Shown piece by piece: positions 38,418 through 49,401 of a DNA stretch of 64,000 nt. The notes beneath the pieces are model-generated. The model saw nothing but the letters and a program-made list of their open reading frames with translations. It did no database searches and was not told the DNA's origin. Numbering within the stretch: position 1 is the first letter of the stretch; the number at the start of each line of letters is the position of its first letter. A program made the position numbers and the translations under genes. This DNA comes from an uncultured Candidatus Melainabacteria bacterium (GTDB lineage: Bacteria > Cyanobacteriota > Vampirovibrionia > Gastranaerophilales > Gastranaerophilaceae): the NCBI GenBank assembly GCA_949902595.1, contig CATLDC010000001.1:124001-188000 (forward strand). The letters are read 5' to 3'.

Positions 38418-41400
38418 ATGTTATCTTGCGATGACAAAATCCAACTTGAATTAAATAGTATACTAAATAGAACAACAAACAATATTGCGGAATGCATTAA
38501 CAGACTCTCAACTGGTTTCAAAGTAAATTCGGCAAGCGATAATGCTGCGAATTATTCTATTATCACTAAGATGGAAACAGAATTGAGTTCTCTTGATGTT
38601 GCGCAAGACAATATTGCGCAGGGAATCGATATGCTTTCTACTACAGAAGGCGTGTTGAGCGAAATTATGGGCAACCTCGACAGAATTAAACAACTCGCAC
38701 TCGCTGCAAGCAACTCTATTTATGACGACAAAACCCTTGGAATAATCCAGACAGAAATCGACAGCTGCATCTCTCAAATCGAATCCCTGCAAACCTCAGC
38801 CCAGTATAACGGATTGGACCTGCTCCAGGAAACATACCAACTCAATAAAGATTCCAGCTACAAAGTGTCAGGAAACGGAAGCCTTGAACAACTTAACAGC
38901 GCAGTGACAAAAGTAAGCGAACTTGCTAATTCTGATGCGCCAACCGATGTAACAACCTACAGCCGCATGTCAAGAATAATCGAAGAAAGCCTTGACGAAA
39001 ATATTGCACTCCTAAGCGATGAAACCTCTGGTGAGCCGGTGGAAGAAACCCCTCTTGAGGGCGTTATTTCACTCAATGCAAACGCGACTTATACACTTAA
39101 AGTTAATGATTTTACCTATACTCTTAAAAACCTTTCAAAACAAAAAAGCGATATTTCCTATAATTTCGACGCTTCAACCAACAGCCTTAGTATTGATGGC
39201 GAAAGCTATTCAATAACCTCTGCAAACTCACAGACGGACAACCTTATAATCAACGGCAGCGGCAGAATAGAAGTCAGAACCGGCGATATGAACGACAATG
39301 TTGTTGTAAACTCCGGCTCTGATGTCAGAGTCTACCTGACAGCTGGCGACAACACAGTGACTGCTAATATTGGAGCCGAGATAATCACATCAGGCGGAAA
39401 CAATGTTGTTAATGTTAACTCAACGGGAAGCACAATTACACAAACCGGCGCTTCTAATACGGTGAATGTTCTTAATAACTTTGATTTGAACCTGTCTGCA
39501 AACGGAAACAACTACCTCATTAATAACGCAACTTCCTTTGTGTCAACCATTAAAAATTCAGCCCTGAACCTGAGAGGTGACGGCCTGAATGTCACCACCA
39601 CCGCTGCACAGGTTAACTCGGTGATTCTGGACGGACTTAATAATACGTATACCGACAGCCTCGGTCTCTCTACCGTTGTGTCTAACGGGGATGAAGCGAC
39701 AATTAATACGAGCAGCAGCAGAAACAATATCGTTACAATAAACGGCGATAACTCAATATTGACAACCGGAAACGGGAATAACACAGTTACAATTAACGGT
39801 AACAGCGCAACTGTGAACACCGGCTCCGGCGCAGATACGATTACTGTTGCAGGCTCAAATGCTAATGTTAATTCAGGAAGCGGAAACGATAATATTATTG
39901 TTAACGGAGCACATGCACTTGTTGACTCGGGCGCAGGTGATGATAAAATCACTGTTTCTGGTGCTAATGCTAATATTAAAGCAGGGCTGGGAAACGACTA
40001 TATCTCGACTTCTACGACCGCGACAAACGCTGAAATAAATTCCGGAGACGGAAATAATACTATTATTTCAACCGGTTCCTCCTCAATAATTACAACGGGC
40101 GGAGGCTCAAATTCGGTTCTCATCGGAGCAACCGGGGCGACCGTGACTACAGGCAATGGAAACAATACAGTTAATGTTACCGGAAACTATGCTACTGTTA
40201 CAACCGGAAGCGGAACCGATTCTATTATTGTGACCGGCACAAATGCCAATATCCAGAGCGGTGCGGGCGCTGACTATATTTCAATCGCTGCTTCTGCAAC
40301 AGGCTCAACTGTAAATTCGGGCGACGGAAACAACAGGATAATCTCTGACCTTGATAACGCTAAAATCACAACAGGCGGCGGGAATAATAATATTACAGTC
40401 TCCGGCTCAAATTCTATGGTTCAAACCGGAAACGGCAATAATACAGTTAATGTTGGCGGAAATTATGTCACGGTAAGAACAGGAAGCGGGACTGACACGA
40501 TAACTGTTACAGGCACAAACGCAGATGTTTACTCAGGAGCCGGGGCGGACAGGATTCTGGTAAACGGGGAAAACGCAAATATCCATACCGGAGCTGGCAA
40601 TGACTATATTTCGGTCGCAGCCACTGCGACCGGCTCTACCTTTGATTCCGGCTCGGATAATAATACTATTATCTCAAATCTGGATAACGCTAATATCACT
40701 GTGGGAGACGGAGCAAACAGTATCCTTACAACAGGGACTTCCACTAATATCACGACCGGCGCGGGTAATAACACAATCACTGTTTCCGGTACGTCTTCTA
40801 CTGTTACAACGGGTAACGGGAATAACACGGTGAGCGTTGGCGGTGACTCTGTTACTGTTACAACCGGAAGCGGAACAGACACGATTACTATTACAGGTAC
40901 AAACTCGCACGTTCAGTCAGGCGCGGGAGCCGATAGGATTACGATAAACGGTTCAAACGCTAACGTGGATTCCGGAGACGGAGCCGACTCAATTATTGTT
41001 AACGGTACAAACGCTACTGTTCAAACAGGACTTGGTAACGACTATATTTCAATATCCTCTACTGCAACCGGCTCAACAGTGGATTCAGGTGCCGGTGATA
41101 ATACAATTGTGTCAAACCTCGCAGGAGCGCAAATTACAGCCGGAGACGGAGCTAACAGTATTCTGGCGGGCGGAAGCTCAAGCACTGTTACAACCGGCGG
41201 AGGTAACAACACGATTACGGTCTCAGGATCTTCTTCTAATGTCACAACAGGAAACGGCAACAATACGGTTAATGTTGGGGGGAACCATGTAACCGTTACA
41301 ACCGGAAGCGGAATGGACACTATCACTGTTACAGGTACAAGCGCTAATATCAATTCCGGAAGCGGAGATGATAATATTACGGTAAACGGTTCTCACTCTG

Positions 41401-44400
41401 TAGTTCAAGCTGGCGATGGAAACGATTACATTACAACCGGCATATCCGCTTCAGGTGTACAAATAAACTCAGGAAGCGGCAACAACACAATTGTTGCTTC
41501 CGGCTCATCCTCTAATATCACAACCGGTAACGGCTCAAACGACGTTACTGTTAACGGAAGCAACGGCAATGTTTTTCTCGGGACGGGCGATAACAATGTT
41601 GAACTCAATGGCAAGGGCGATTACGTTTACTCAAACAGCGGTAATAACACTGTCACAGTAAACGGAACCGACGCTGTTGTTAACCATTCTTTGCAGGCCT
41701 CAACAACTGTTGTGGATAACGCTTCTAATACCGCGCAGGTAAAACTTCCGGGCAATGCGTCTATTCTTCCTGATAGCGGAAGCTTGCGGATTCTTGCAGG
41801 CGAAAGCATTGAGATTACACTCGGCGGTAAAACCTACACTATTGAAAACACAATGGACAAAACCGGAACTTTGTCCTACAGCTACGATAGCGCGAACGAT
41901 ATTATCACCTTTACAGGGGTTAAAAACGGCGACGCTTATTATGATCCTACTCTTGGGTATTTGCAAGATAGCGAAACCCTTAATATTACGGCAAAATCCG
42001 GTCAGGAAGACAGGGTAAAACTTGTTGGCTCTTTTGGAAACGTCAACCTCGGAGACGGGGATGACTATGTGGAAAGCTCACTTTGCCGCGGTAATGTTGA
42101 TACAGGAGACGGGAACGACAGACTTATTATTACAGGCGGCTCTAATAACGCAGGCGGAAGAGACAAATTCCTGAACTACAACACAGGGGCGGGCGAAGAC
42201 TATATTGAGACAACTTCTACTGCAAAGTACGTACGCGTTTCAGCCGGGGCAGATAATGACACAATAGTAGTTAACGGCTACGGGATTAATGTTTATGCCG
42301 GTACTGGAGATGATGATATAACCACTTATGCTGACGCAGCCTCTTATACAAATAATATCTTTGGTGAAGCCGGTAACGACAGAATAGTTTCATACGGACG
42401 CTATAACAATCTTAATGGTGGTGTTGGAGACGATACAATTATTGTTGAGGCGTTTAAAGGAAACAAAAATAATAATACTGCTTCTAGTATTAGTGGCAAT
42501 GAAGGTAATGACACCATTATCATAAACGCAGCAAACTCCTTAAACATCAGCGGTAATGCTGGTAATGATACTTTTGAAATCAATGCTGCGGTCGGCTCTG
42601 TTCTCGGCTATGAAGGTGATGATACGTTTATAGTCAAAGATGGCGGCTCTGCAACAATGCTTGATGGAGGGGAAGATACAGACACAATCATTGCTGCTGA
42701 CCCTTCAAAATTCTATAACCTTAGTATTGAAGAATACAAAACAAGCGAAACCGCACCAGGTGAAACAATAGACAACAGATTTCCAAATGCTGCAACTTTT
42801 TCTATTGCCGGAAACGGGTCTCAAGTCATTACTCTGGGTGACTATACTTATACGGTCAATAATAAAACCGGTAACGTAACTTCTTTGTCCTATAATTTTA
42901 ATCCGACAACAAAAGCAATCACTTTTACCGGAAACAATATTGAAATCATAGCAGGCGATGGCCAGGAAGATAATATTACCGTGTCTAGCGGTGGAAATAT
43001 TACAATTAATTCCGGTGATATGAATGATATAATAAACGTCAATGTAAACTATGTTGATGTTGACGCAGGAGACGGCGATGATATTATCAACTTGAAGGTC
43101 GGGGTTATTGCAGGTCATACCATCACCGGTGGAGCCGGAAATGATACGATAAACGTTGACAGCTCAAACAACAGCGGTACAATTACAGGCGGGGACGGGA
43201 ATGACAGGATTATAATAAAAGGTTCCAATAACACCGACATCAAAGGCGGAGCCGGTGATGACTATATCCAGATGGACGGCAACAATAACAATATTGACGG
43301 CGGTGAGGGCAGAGATAATATTGTTGTAAACGGCACTCTTGGTACCGGTTACACTATAACAGGCGGAGATGACGATGATAATATCACGGTCAACTCTTCC
43401 GGACATTCAAGCCAAATCTACGGAGGCGCGGGCTCTGATACCCTGAACATATCAAGCAATGCGAGCATTGTTAACTCAAACTTTGAAATATTCAATATCA
43501 GTAACAAAACCGGAACGCTCGGACTTCAGGCAGGAGTGAGCACAACCGTTAATATCGGCGGGAAGACTTACACAATCGTGTCTCAAGAAAACCAGACCAT
43601 AAGCTACACCCTTGATAGCTCTAACTACCTGACTTTTGCAATTTCAAAAGCCATTATCACTTCTGCAAACAATCAGGTCGATAACCTGAAAATAGTGGGC
43701 AGTGAAAACACTGTACAGCTAAATGGTGGAAATGACAACCTGATAATCGAAGGCAATAACAACACAGTATCCGGCACCAGAGGGAACAAGAATGTAAACA
43801 TAACCGGAAATAACAATACTTTTAACGGTTCAAGCGGAGTTAACACTGTTAATGTCAACGGTAGTTCAAACAACGTGACAGGTGGAGCTAACAACGATAT
43901 CATTACTGTGCAAACAGGAAGCGGAAACATTATTAATGGCGGAGCCGGAAACGACACCATTATAATGAATTCTTCAAACAATGATATTGACGGCGGAGCT
44001 GGTGATGACAACATTACAGTGAATGAAATAATTGACGGCAGCCACACTATAACCGGGGGCAGCGGAGAGGACAGGATTACTATAAAATCATCAGGGAGCA
44101 CAGGTGAAATTACGGGCGGAGATGATAATGACATAATCATTATTGAAGGCTCAAACAACGCCCAGATTAAAGGCGGTTCCGGTGCAGATTATTTTGACGT
44201 GAAAGGCAATAACAATAACGTTGACGGCGAAGCAGGAAACGATACCATAGTCCTAAACGGCACGGTTGATGCGTCACACTCGATTCTTGGCGGAAGCGGA
44301 AACGACACAATCAACGTCAATTCTTCAAACAATGCTGGCGTAATCTCCGGCGGAGACGATGACGACGTTATTACAGTAACCGGCTCCAACAACGCGCAGA

Positions 44401-46271
44401 TTCAGGGCGGGGCTGATAACGATATTATCATTTCTAACGGTCAGAACAATGCAATAGACGGCGGTTCAGGAAGTGACAGAGTAACAATAAACAACATAAA
44501 CAACTCTGCGGTAGTTAAAGGCGGCGACGGAAACGACACGATTACGATATCGCAAAACGGCTCATGCAATACAAACCAGGAATTTGAAGTCTTCAATCTC
44601 AACAACAAAAACGGAGTGCTGAATCTTCAGGCTGGTGTCGAGGCTTCCGTCAATATAAATGGAATGTTTTATAAAATAACATCACAGGAAAATCAGGCTG
44701 TAAACTACAGTCTTGATAACAAAGGCTGCTTGATGTTAGAAGTATCCAAAGCCATTATTGAAGCAGCTAACAATCAGATTGATAATTTGAAAATTCTGGG
44801 TAATGATAACACGATTTTGCTTCAACAGGGAAACGACAGTCTTATACTCCAAGGTAATAACAACACCATTTCCGGAACATCTGGCACCAAGAACATAAAA
44901 ATAACCGGAGACAACAATACGTTGAACGGGTCTAATGATTCTAATGTGGTTGTTGTTAACGGAAACTCAAATAATATAAACGGCGGTAACTCTTCTGATA
45001 TCATAACCGTACAAACAGGCTCTGATAATACAATCAGGGGTAAAGACGGAGACGACATTATCACGATTTCTTCTGCCAATAACAATGTTTATGGCGAAGC
45101 CGGAAATGACGTGATTATTCTTAATGCAGCTAACGAAGCAGGCTACACGGTTGACGCGGGCGCCGGAGACGACACAATTGAGGTTGCAGGTTCAAATTCC
45201 CAAGGCCTGATTGACGCAGGAGACGGTGCTGACAATATTGTCGTCACCGGAAACAACAACAAAAACATACAAACCGGAAACGGGGATGATGTAATTATCA
45301 ACAAAGGAGTTAGCAACACATATTATAACGCATCGGGTGACGACACCTTCCACCAGTACAGCGAGAAATCAGAGCTGTCAAATATTCACACCATCAACAT
45401 GGCTTCAAAGACCGGAAGCTTTTCTCTGCTGGAAGATAGTCAGGTAACCCTGCTTCATGGTGAAAACCAATACCTGATAACTTCATCCAAAGATAATTTG
45501 ATATCATACGCCCAATCCGGAAACGACGTGACGATTACTGCTGACGATATCCACCTTGAGACAGTTGAAAACGACACGGTTAACCTTGTGCTTCAAGGCT
45601 CTAACAATCAGGTGACACTTGCTGATACAATTGAAACAACTTTTGAACTTATCGGAGATAACAACACTGTGGACTGTGCTAACGGGAATTACGAAATCTC
45701 TGTAGAGGGTTTGGATAACAAAATCAACCTTTCAGAAGGTGATGCCTATGTTGTGGTTGACTCTTCTTCTGTTGGTACAATTGTTAACGGCAACAACTGC
45801 AAGACAACTGTTCTCAATATGGGCGAGGATACTTACCTGAACAATTGCGACAAACTCATTAAAAGCGTGAGCCCGAAAAATATTCAGGCGGGGATTCATT
45901 CTGACAAGTCTTCTGTAATCGAGGTTAATACCGGCTACCTGACCGGCATGCTTAAGTTCAAGGTCTCATCCCAGCAGCTCACCCAGCACGCGCTCAAGAA
46001 AGTCGATAAATCGATTTCTGCAATCAATGCCAAAATAACTTCAATCGGGGCTCAATACAACAGACTAAGCTCCGCAATAGAAGCGAACGCCATCCAGAGC
46101 TATAACGTGGTCTCATCAAAATCCACACTCAAAGACGCTGATGTTGCTGATGTAAGCTCAAAATACATCGCAAACCTTATCCTGCAACAGTCAACCATGG
46201 TACTGAGCTCGACAGCGAAAAATCTTTACGCAGAAAGGATTCTGGGACTGCTTCCTCAAAACATAGCCTAA
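38418..46271 (+). CDS. Giant flagellin with RTX-like repeat insertion (2617 aa)
   Basis: N-term 'NRTTNNIAECINRLSTGFKVNSASDNAANYSIITKMETELSSLDVAQDNIAQGIDMLSTTEG' and C-term 'SISAINAKITSIGAQYNRLSSAIEANAIQSYNVVSSKSTLKDADVADVSSKYIANLILQQSTMVLSST' are flagellin D0/D1-like; centre is GxGNDxI-type repeats. Confidence 0.85.
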   Translation: MLSCDDKIQLELNSILNRTTNNIAECINRLSTGFKVNSASDNAANYSIITKMETELSSLDVAQDNIAQGIDMLSTTEGVLSEIMGNLDRIKQLALAASNSIYDDKTLGIIQTEIDSCISQIESLQTSAQYNGLDLLQETYQLNKDSSYKVSGNGSLEQLNSAVTKVSELANSDAPTDVTTYSRMSRIIEESLDENIALLSDETSGEPVEETPLEGVISLNANATYTLKVNDFTYTLKNLSKQKSDISYNFDASTNSLSIDGESYSITSANSQTDNLIINGSGRIEVRTGDMNDNVVVNSGSDVRVYLTAGDNTVTANIGAEIITSGGNNVVNVNSTGSTITQTGASNTVNVLNNFDLNLSANGNNYLINNATSFVSTIKNSALNLRGDGLNVTTTAAQVNSVILDGLNNTYTDSLGLSTVVSNGDEATINTSSSRNNIVTINGDNSILTTGNGNNTVTINGNSATVNTGSGADTITVAGSNANVNSGSGNDNIIVNGAHALVDSGAGDDKITVSGANANIKAGLGNDYISTSTTATNAEINSGDGNNTIISTGSSSIITTGGGSNSVLIGATGATVTTGNGNNTVNVTGNYATVTTGSGTDSIIVTGTNANIQSGAGADYISIAASATGSTVNSGDGNNRIISDLDNAKITTGGGNNNITVSGSNSMVQTGNGNNTVNVGGNYVTVRTGSGTDTITVTGTNADVYSGAGADRILVNGENANIHTGAGNDYISVAATATGSTFDSGSDNNTIISNLDNANITVGDGANSILTTGTSTNITTGAGNNTITVSGTSSTVTTGNGNNTVSVGGDSVTVTTGSGTDTITITGTNSHVQSGAGADRITINGSNANVDSGDGADSIIVNGTNATVQTGLGNDYISISSTATGSTVDSGAGDNTIVSNLAGAQITAGDGANSILAGGSSSTVTTGGGNNTITVSGSSSNVTTGNGNNTVNVGGNHVTVTTGSGMDTITVTGTSANINSGSGDDNITVNGSHSVVQAGDGNDYITTGISASGVQINSGSGNNTIVASGSSSNITTGNGSNDVTVNGSNGNVFLGTGDNNVELNGKGDYVYSNSGNNTVTVNGTDAVVNHSLQASTTVVDNASNTAQVKLPGNASILPDSGSLRILAGESIEITLGGKTYTIENTMDKTGTLSYSYDSANDIITFTGVKNGDAYYDPTLGYLQDSETLNITAKSGQEDRVKLVGSFGNVNLGDGDDYVESSLCRGNVDTGDGNDRLIITGGSNNAGGRDKFLNYNTGAGEDYIETTSTAKYVRVSAGADNDTIVVNGYGINVYAGTGDDDITTYADAASYTNNIFGEAGNDRIVSYGRYNNLNGGVGDDTIIVEAFKGNKNNNTASSISGNEGNDTIIINAANSLNISGNAGNDTFEINAAVGSVLGYEGDDTFIVKDGGSATMLDGGEDTDTIIAADPSKFYNLSIEEYKTSETAPGETIDNRFPNAATFSIAGNGSQVITLGDYTYTVNNKTGNVTSLSYNFNPTTKAITFTGNNIEIIAGDGQEDNITVSSGGNITINSGDMNDIINVNVNYVDVDAGDGDDIINLKVGVIAGHTITGGAGNDTINVDSSNNSGTITGGDGNDRIIIKGSNNTDIKGGAGDDYIQMDGNNNNIDGGEGRDNIVVNGTLGTGYTITGGDDDDNITVNSSGHSSQIYGGAGSDTLNISSNASIVNSNFEIFNISNKTGTLGLQAGVSTTVNIGGKTYTIVSQENQTISYTLDSSNYLTFAISKAIITSANNQVDNLKIVGSENTVQLNGGNDNLIIEGNNNTVSGTRGNKNVNITGNNNTFNGSSGVNTVNVNGSSNNVTGGANNDIITVQTGSGNIINGGAGNDTIIMNSSNNDIDGGAGDDNITVNEIIDGSHTITGGSGEDRITIKSSGSTGEITGGDDNDIIIIEGSNNAQIKGGSGADYFDVKGNNNNVDGEAGNDTIVLNGTVDASHSILGGSGNDTINVNSSNNAGVISGGDDDDVITVTGSNNAQIQGGADNDIIISNGQNNAIDGGSGSDRVTINNINNSAVVKGGDGNDTITISQNGSCNTNQEFEVFNLNNKNGVLNLQAGVEASVNINGMFYKITSQENQAVNYSLDNKGCLMLEVSKAIIEAANNQIDNLKILGNDNTILLQQGNDSLILQGNNNTISGTSGTKNIKITGDNNTLNGSNDSNVVVVNGNSNNINGGNSSDIITVQTGSDNTIRGKDGDDIITISSANNNVYGEAGNDVIILNAANEAGYTVDAGAGDDTIEVAGSNSQGLIDAGDGADNIVVTGNNNKNIQTGNGDDVIINKGVSNTYYNASGDDTFHQYSEKSELSNIHTINMASKTGSFSLLEDSQVTLLHGENQYLITSSKDNLISYAQSGNDVTITADDIHLETVENDTVNLVLQGSNNQVTLADTIETTFELIGDNNTVDCANGNYEISVEGLDNKINLSEGDAYVVVDSSSVGTIVNGNNCKTTVLNMGEDTYLNNCDKLIKSVSPKNIQAGIHSDKSSVIEVNTGYLTGMLKFKVSSQQLTQHALKKVDKSISAINAKITSIGAQYNRLSSAIEANAIQSYNVVSSKSTLKDADVADVSSKYIANLILQQSTMVLSSTAKNLYAERILGLLPQNIA
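39720..45330 (+). repeat. Coding repeat array (GGxGxDxI/GNGNNTVxV beta-roll-like)
   Basis: Dozens of SGxGxDxIxVxGxNA units in the translated product. Confidence 0.85.
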
Positions 46272-46272
46272 A

Positions 46273-46929
46273 CTATCTTTCAATAAGATGAATCCTCGTG
46301 TTCGAATAATACTCCCTGTTGCTGTTATGCACAGCCTCAACCCGCCTGATTTTGCTGTCCAATAGGCTGTTTGGACTAAGCCCGGAGGCTAGTTTTAAAT
46401 ACTTCAGGGCAGCTTCTGTGTCACCAAACTTCTCGTAAATATCACCCAACTTGTAGGCTGTCTCGTAATGGCGCGTGTAACCCCGCTTGTAAGCCTCACG
46501 GTACATCCTTAAGGCTTTTTTGTAGAGATTCCTCCGGTAGCAGAACTCGCCAAGCCGGAAGTAAGGCTCCGGAGATGAGGGGTCTATTCCCATTGCTTTG
46601 TAGAAATTGCTCTTTGCATACTTATCCATTCCGCACAAATCTTGCAAAACACCAAGACGCACTGCATATAAAAGATTGTCCGGACATTTATTGTTAAGAA
46701 TTGTGTACAGGTTTAATGCTGCTGTCATTTCTTCATTTATTTTGCCTGAAGCTGTTTTGAGAGCAAGATTGTAATAGAATCCGGCTTTTGCTTCGAGCTC
46801 TTCCTGATTGAGTTTGGTATAATCAATCGGAATCTCATACTCTAAACCTCCCTTCAAGGCAGCGTGCGCGATTGGAGAGAGAGCTAAACTTATTAAAACT
46901 GTCAATAAAAATTTAAACACTTGTCTCAT
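46273..46929 (-). CDS. TPR-repeat protein with signal peptide
   Basis: 'NLLYAVRLGVLQDLCGMDKYAKSNFYKAMGIDPSSPEPYFRLGEFCYRRNLYKKALRMYREAY'. Confidence 0.7.
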   Translation of the reverse strand: MRQVFKFLLTVLISLALSPIAHAALKGGLEYEIPIDYTKLNQEELEAKAGFYYNLALKTASGKINEEMTAALNLYTILNNKCPDNLLYAVRLGVLQDLCGMDKYAKSNFYKAMGIDPSSPEPYFRLGEFCYRRNLYKKALRMYREAYKRGYTRHYETAYKLGDIYEKFGDTEAALKYLKLASGLSPNSLLDSKIRRVEAVHNSNREYYSNTRIHLIER

Positions 46930-47009
46930 ACAAATTAACTTAATATTCCATAATAATATCTATTATATCAGAGAATTTTTTAGTAGAATAATTAACAGAG
47001 GGTTAACAG

Positions 47010-47363
47010 TTGAAAGAACTCGTTTGTTTATCAGTATTTTTAATACTTTCGACGCTTTTTGCGCTATTAATGGTGGCAGCAGGGTTTATTTGCCAGTACA
47101 AGAAAAAATGCGCTGTCAAAGATACGACCTACGAATGCGGGCTGCAACCGTTGTCCGACGCGAGAATCCTTTTTGACGTTAAGTACTTTAACTACGCGGT
47201 GCTCTTTCTGATATTCGATATCGAAACAATCTTTCTCTACCCGTTTGCAGCTTCTGTAAACTCCCTCGGGCTTTTTGCAATAGTTGAGGCGTTCATATTT
47301 GTGGCACTTTTGCTTCTGGGTCTGTTCTTTGCTGTTAACAGGAAAATGTTGAGGTGGCTCTGA
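47010..47363 (+). CDS. nuoA: NADH dehydrogenase-like subunit A (TTG start)
   Basis: '[40 protein letters not shown]'. Confidence 0.95.
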   Translation: MKELVCLSVFLILSTLFALLMVAAGFICQYKKKCAVKDTTYECGLQPLSDARILFDVKYFNYAVLFLIFDIETIFLYPFAASVNSLGLFAIVEAFIFVALLLLGLFFAVNRKMLRWL

Positions 47364-47914
47364 TGGGTGTAATCGTGACTTCTATTGATTATATTCTTAA
47401 CTGGAGCAGGGCAAATTCACTCTGGCCTCTGACTTTTGCAACCTCATGCTGCGGAATCGAGATGATGCAGACAGTTGCTTCTGATAACGATATTGCAAGG
47501 TTTGGCTCCGAAGTCTTTAGAGGCTCTCCAAGACAGGCAGACCTCCTGATTTGCGCCGGAACGATTACGCACAAGATGGCACCCGCGCTTTTGAGGCTTT
47601 ACCAGCAGATGCCGGAGCCGAAGTACGTTATTGCGATGGGCGCATGCACCTGCGGGGGCGGGATGTTTGCAGAGACTTCTTATTCTGTGGTGAACGGGAT
47701 TGATAAGATTATACCGGTTGATATTTATCTTCCGATGTGCCCTCCAAGACCGGAGGCGCTTCTTGATGCGATTAGGAAATTGCAGACAAAGATTAAGAAA
47801 GAATCGATTTTGACAAGAAAAGAGTTTGTTGATTCGCACACTTCCAAACTGGTAGAAGAACATGGTATTCTTGTTAAGCTTAATGATAATGAGGTGAGCC
47901 ATGAACTGGAATGA
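47354..47914 (+). CDS. nuoB: NADH dehydrogenase-like subunit B
   Basis: '[17 protein letters not shown]', '[10 protein letters not shown]', '[19 protein letters not shown]'. Confidence 0.97.
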   Translation: MALMGVIVTSIDYILNWSRANSLWPLTFATSCCGIEMMQTVASDNDIARFGSEVFRGSPRQADLLICAGTITHKMAPALLRLYQQMPEPKYVIAMGACTCGGGMFAETSYSVVNGIDKIIPVDIYLPMCPPRPEALLDAIRKLQTKIKKESILTRKEFVDSHTSKLVEEHGILVKLNDNEVSHELE

Positions 47915-48329
47915 ATTTGTAAGAGTTTTTAGCGACTGCGAACTTGTTGGGGACAAAATCGTTATCAAGTCAAAACTCCTTGAAGTGATTAGCTTTATCA
48001 CAAAGGAGTATCCGTATAACCTGCTCAAAGAAATCATCGCGGTAGATAATGGCGAATCCGGAATCGAACTCATCTATCACCTCTACTCGGTCGACGATGA
48101 AGAAGACCTGTTCATCTCGATTACGGTAATCGACGAGGCTCCGAGTATTACAAGTATCTTTAAATCAGCACAGGCTGACGAGAACGAAATTTACGACCTA
48201 TTTGGCGTGAAATTCACTGGCAATGAGAACCTGAAACGACTTTACATGCCGGAATCCTGGGAAGGCCACCCACTACGTAAAGACTACGTACAAAACGATG
48301 AAAGGGTAAAGTGGAATGACGAGCCTTAA
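47901..48329 (+). CDS. nuoC: NADH dehydrogenase-like subunit C
   Basis: '[45 protein letters not shown]'. Confidence 0.93.
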   Translation: MNWNEFVRVFSDCELVGDKIVIKSKLLEVISFITKEYPYNLLKEIIAVDNGESGIELIYHLYSVDDEEDLFISITVIDEAPSITSIFKSAQADENEIYDLFGVKFTGNENLKRLYMPESWEGHPLRKDYVQNDERVKWNDEP

Positions 48330-49401
48330 ACTAAACCTCGGCCCGCAGCACCCTTCAACTCACGGGGTTTTGAGGCTGCTTCTGGAACTCGAGGGCGAAA
48401 AAATTATCTCATGCGAACCGGATGTGGGGTACCTGCACCGCGGGATGGAAAAAATGGCTGAAAAAATGTCATATATCCAGTACCTGCCGCTTGTTGACAG
48501 AATCGACTACCTCGCAGGATTCTTCTATTCCGAACTCCTGTGCAGAACAGTTGAAAAAGCACTCGACGTGGAGCTTCCGGACAAGGTGCGCGCAATCAGG
48601 GTGATGCTTCTGGAACTCAACAGAATCTCTTCCCACCTTCTCTGGGTCGGGGCGTTTCTTATGGATTTGGGCGCAGTCTCACCGTTTTTCTACGCGTTTA
48701 GAGAACGCGAGATGATTCTGAGGTACTTTGAACGACTCACAGGCCAGAGGATGATGTACAACTACTTCGTTTTTGGCGGGGTGAGGAAGGATATTGATTA
48801 CCTCGAAGAGGTGGAGGAAATTATCTCAATCCTGCCTGAAAGGATTGACGACTATGAAAAAATCATCACAGAAAACCCGATTTTTCTTACAAGAACTGAA
48901 AAAAAAGGAATCCTTGAACCGGAGATAGCTTTCAACTACGCGATTACGGGCGCGAATTTGAGGGCAAGCGGAGTGGATTACGACTACAGAAACCAGGATT
49001 CTTTGTACAAAGGATTCGATTTCAGAACAATCGTGCTGGACGGCAAAGACTCGTGGTCACGGTATAAGGCTCGTATTCTCGAGATGAGAGAGAGCATAAA
49101 TATTGTGCATCAGGCGCTTGTTTACCTGAAAAGAGCCGATAAGTTGGAACAAAGACTCATTAACCCTCTGACTCTTAAACTTCCGGAAGGCGAATACTAT
49201 CAGGAAATCGAGGCTCCGAGAGGGCTTGCGTGCTGCTACGTCAAATCAACGGGCGGAGATAAACCGTACAGACTCAAGTGGAGAACGGCTTCTTACTACT
49301 CTGTTAACCTTTTGAGAGAGCTTCTTGTGGGTACTTACCTCAACGACGCGATTGCGATTGCGGGGTCTCTGGACATAATTCTGCCGGAGGTGGATAAGTA
49401 G
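48316..49401 (+). CDS. nuoD: NADH dehydrogenase-like subunit D
   Basis: 'LNLGPQHPSTHGVLRLLLELEGE...GYLHRGMEKMAE'. Confidence 0.97.
   Translation: MTSLKLNLGPQHPSTHGVLRLLLELEGEKIISCEPDVGYLHRGMEKMAEKMSYIQYLPLVDRIDYLAGFFYSELLCRTVEKALDVELPDKVRAIRVMLLELNRISSHLLWVGAFLMDLGAVSPFFYAFREREMILRYFERLTGQRMMYNYFVFGGVRKDIDYLEEVEEIISILPERIDDYEKIITENPIFLTRTEKKGILEPEIAFNYAITGANLRASGVDYDYRNQDSLYKGFDFRTIVLDGKDSWSRYKARILEMRESINIVHQALVYLKRADKLEQRLINPLTLKLPEGEYYQEIEAPRGLACCYVKSTGGDKPYRLKWRTASYYSVNLLRELLVGTYLNDAIAIAGSLDIILPEVDK

Noticed and set aside
39512-45085. Many minus-strand ORFs inside the giant flagellin gene
   Set aside because: Low-complexity antisense translations of the repetitive coding strand; no independent start signals or family motifs.
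38418-46271. Interpretation as an RTX toxin or type I-secreted adhesin
   Set aside because: No C-terminal secretion-type tail or T1SS genes nearby; both ends are flagellin-like helical regions.
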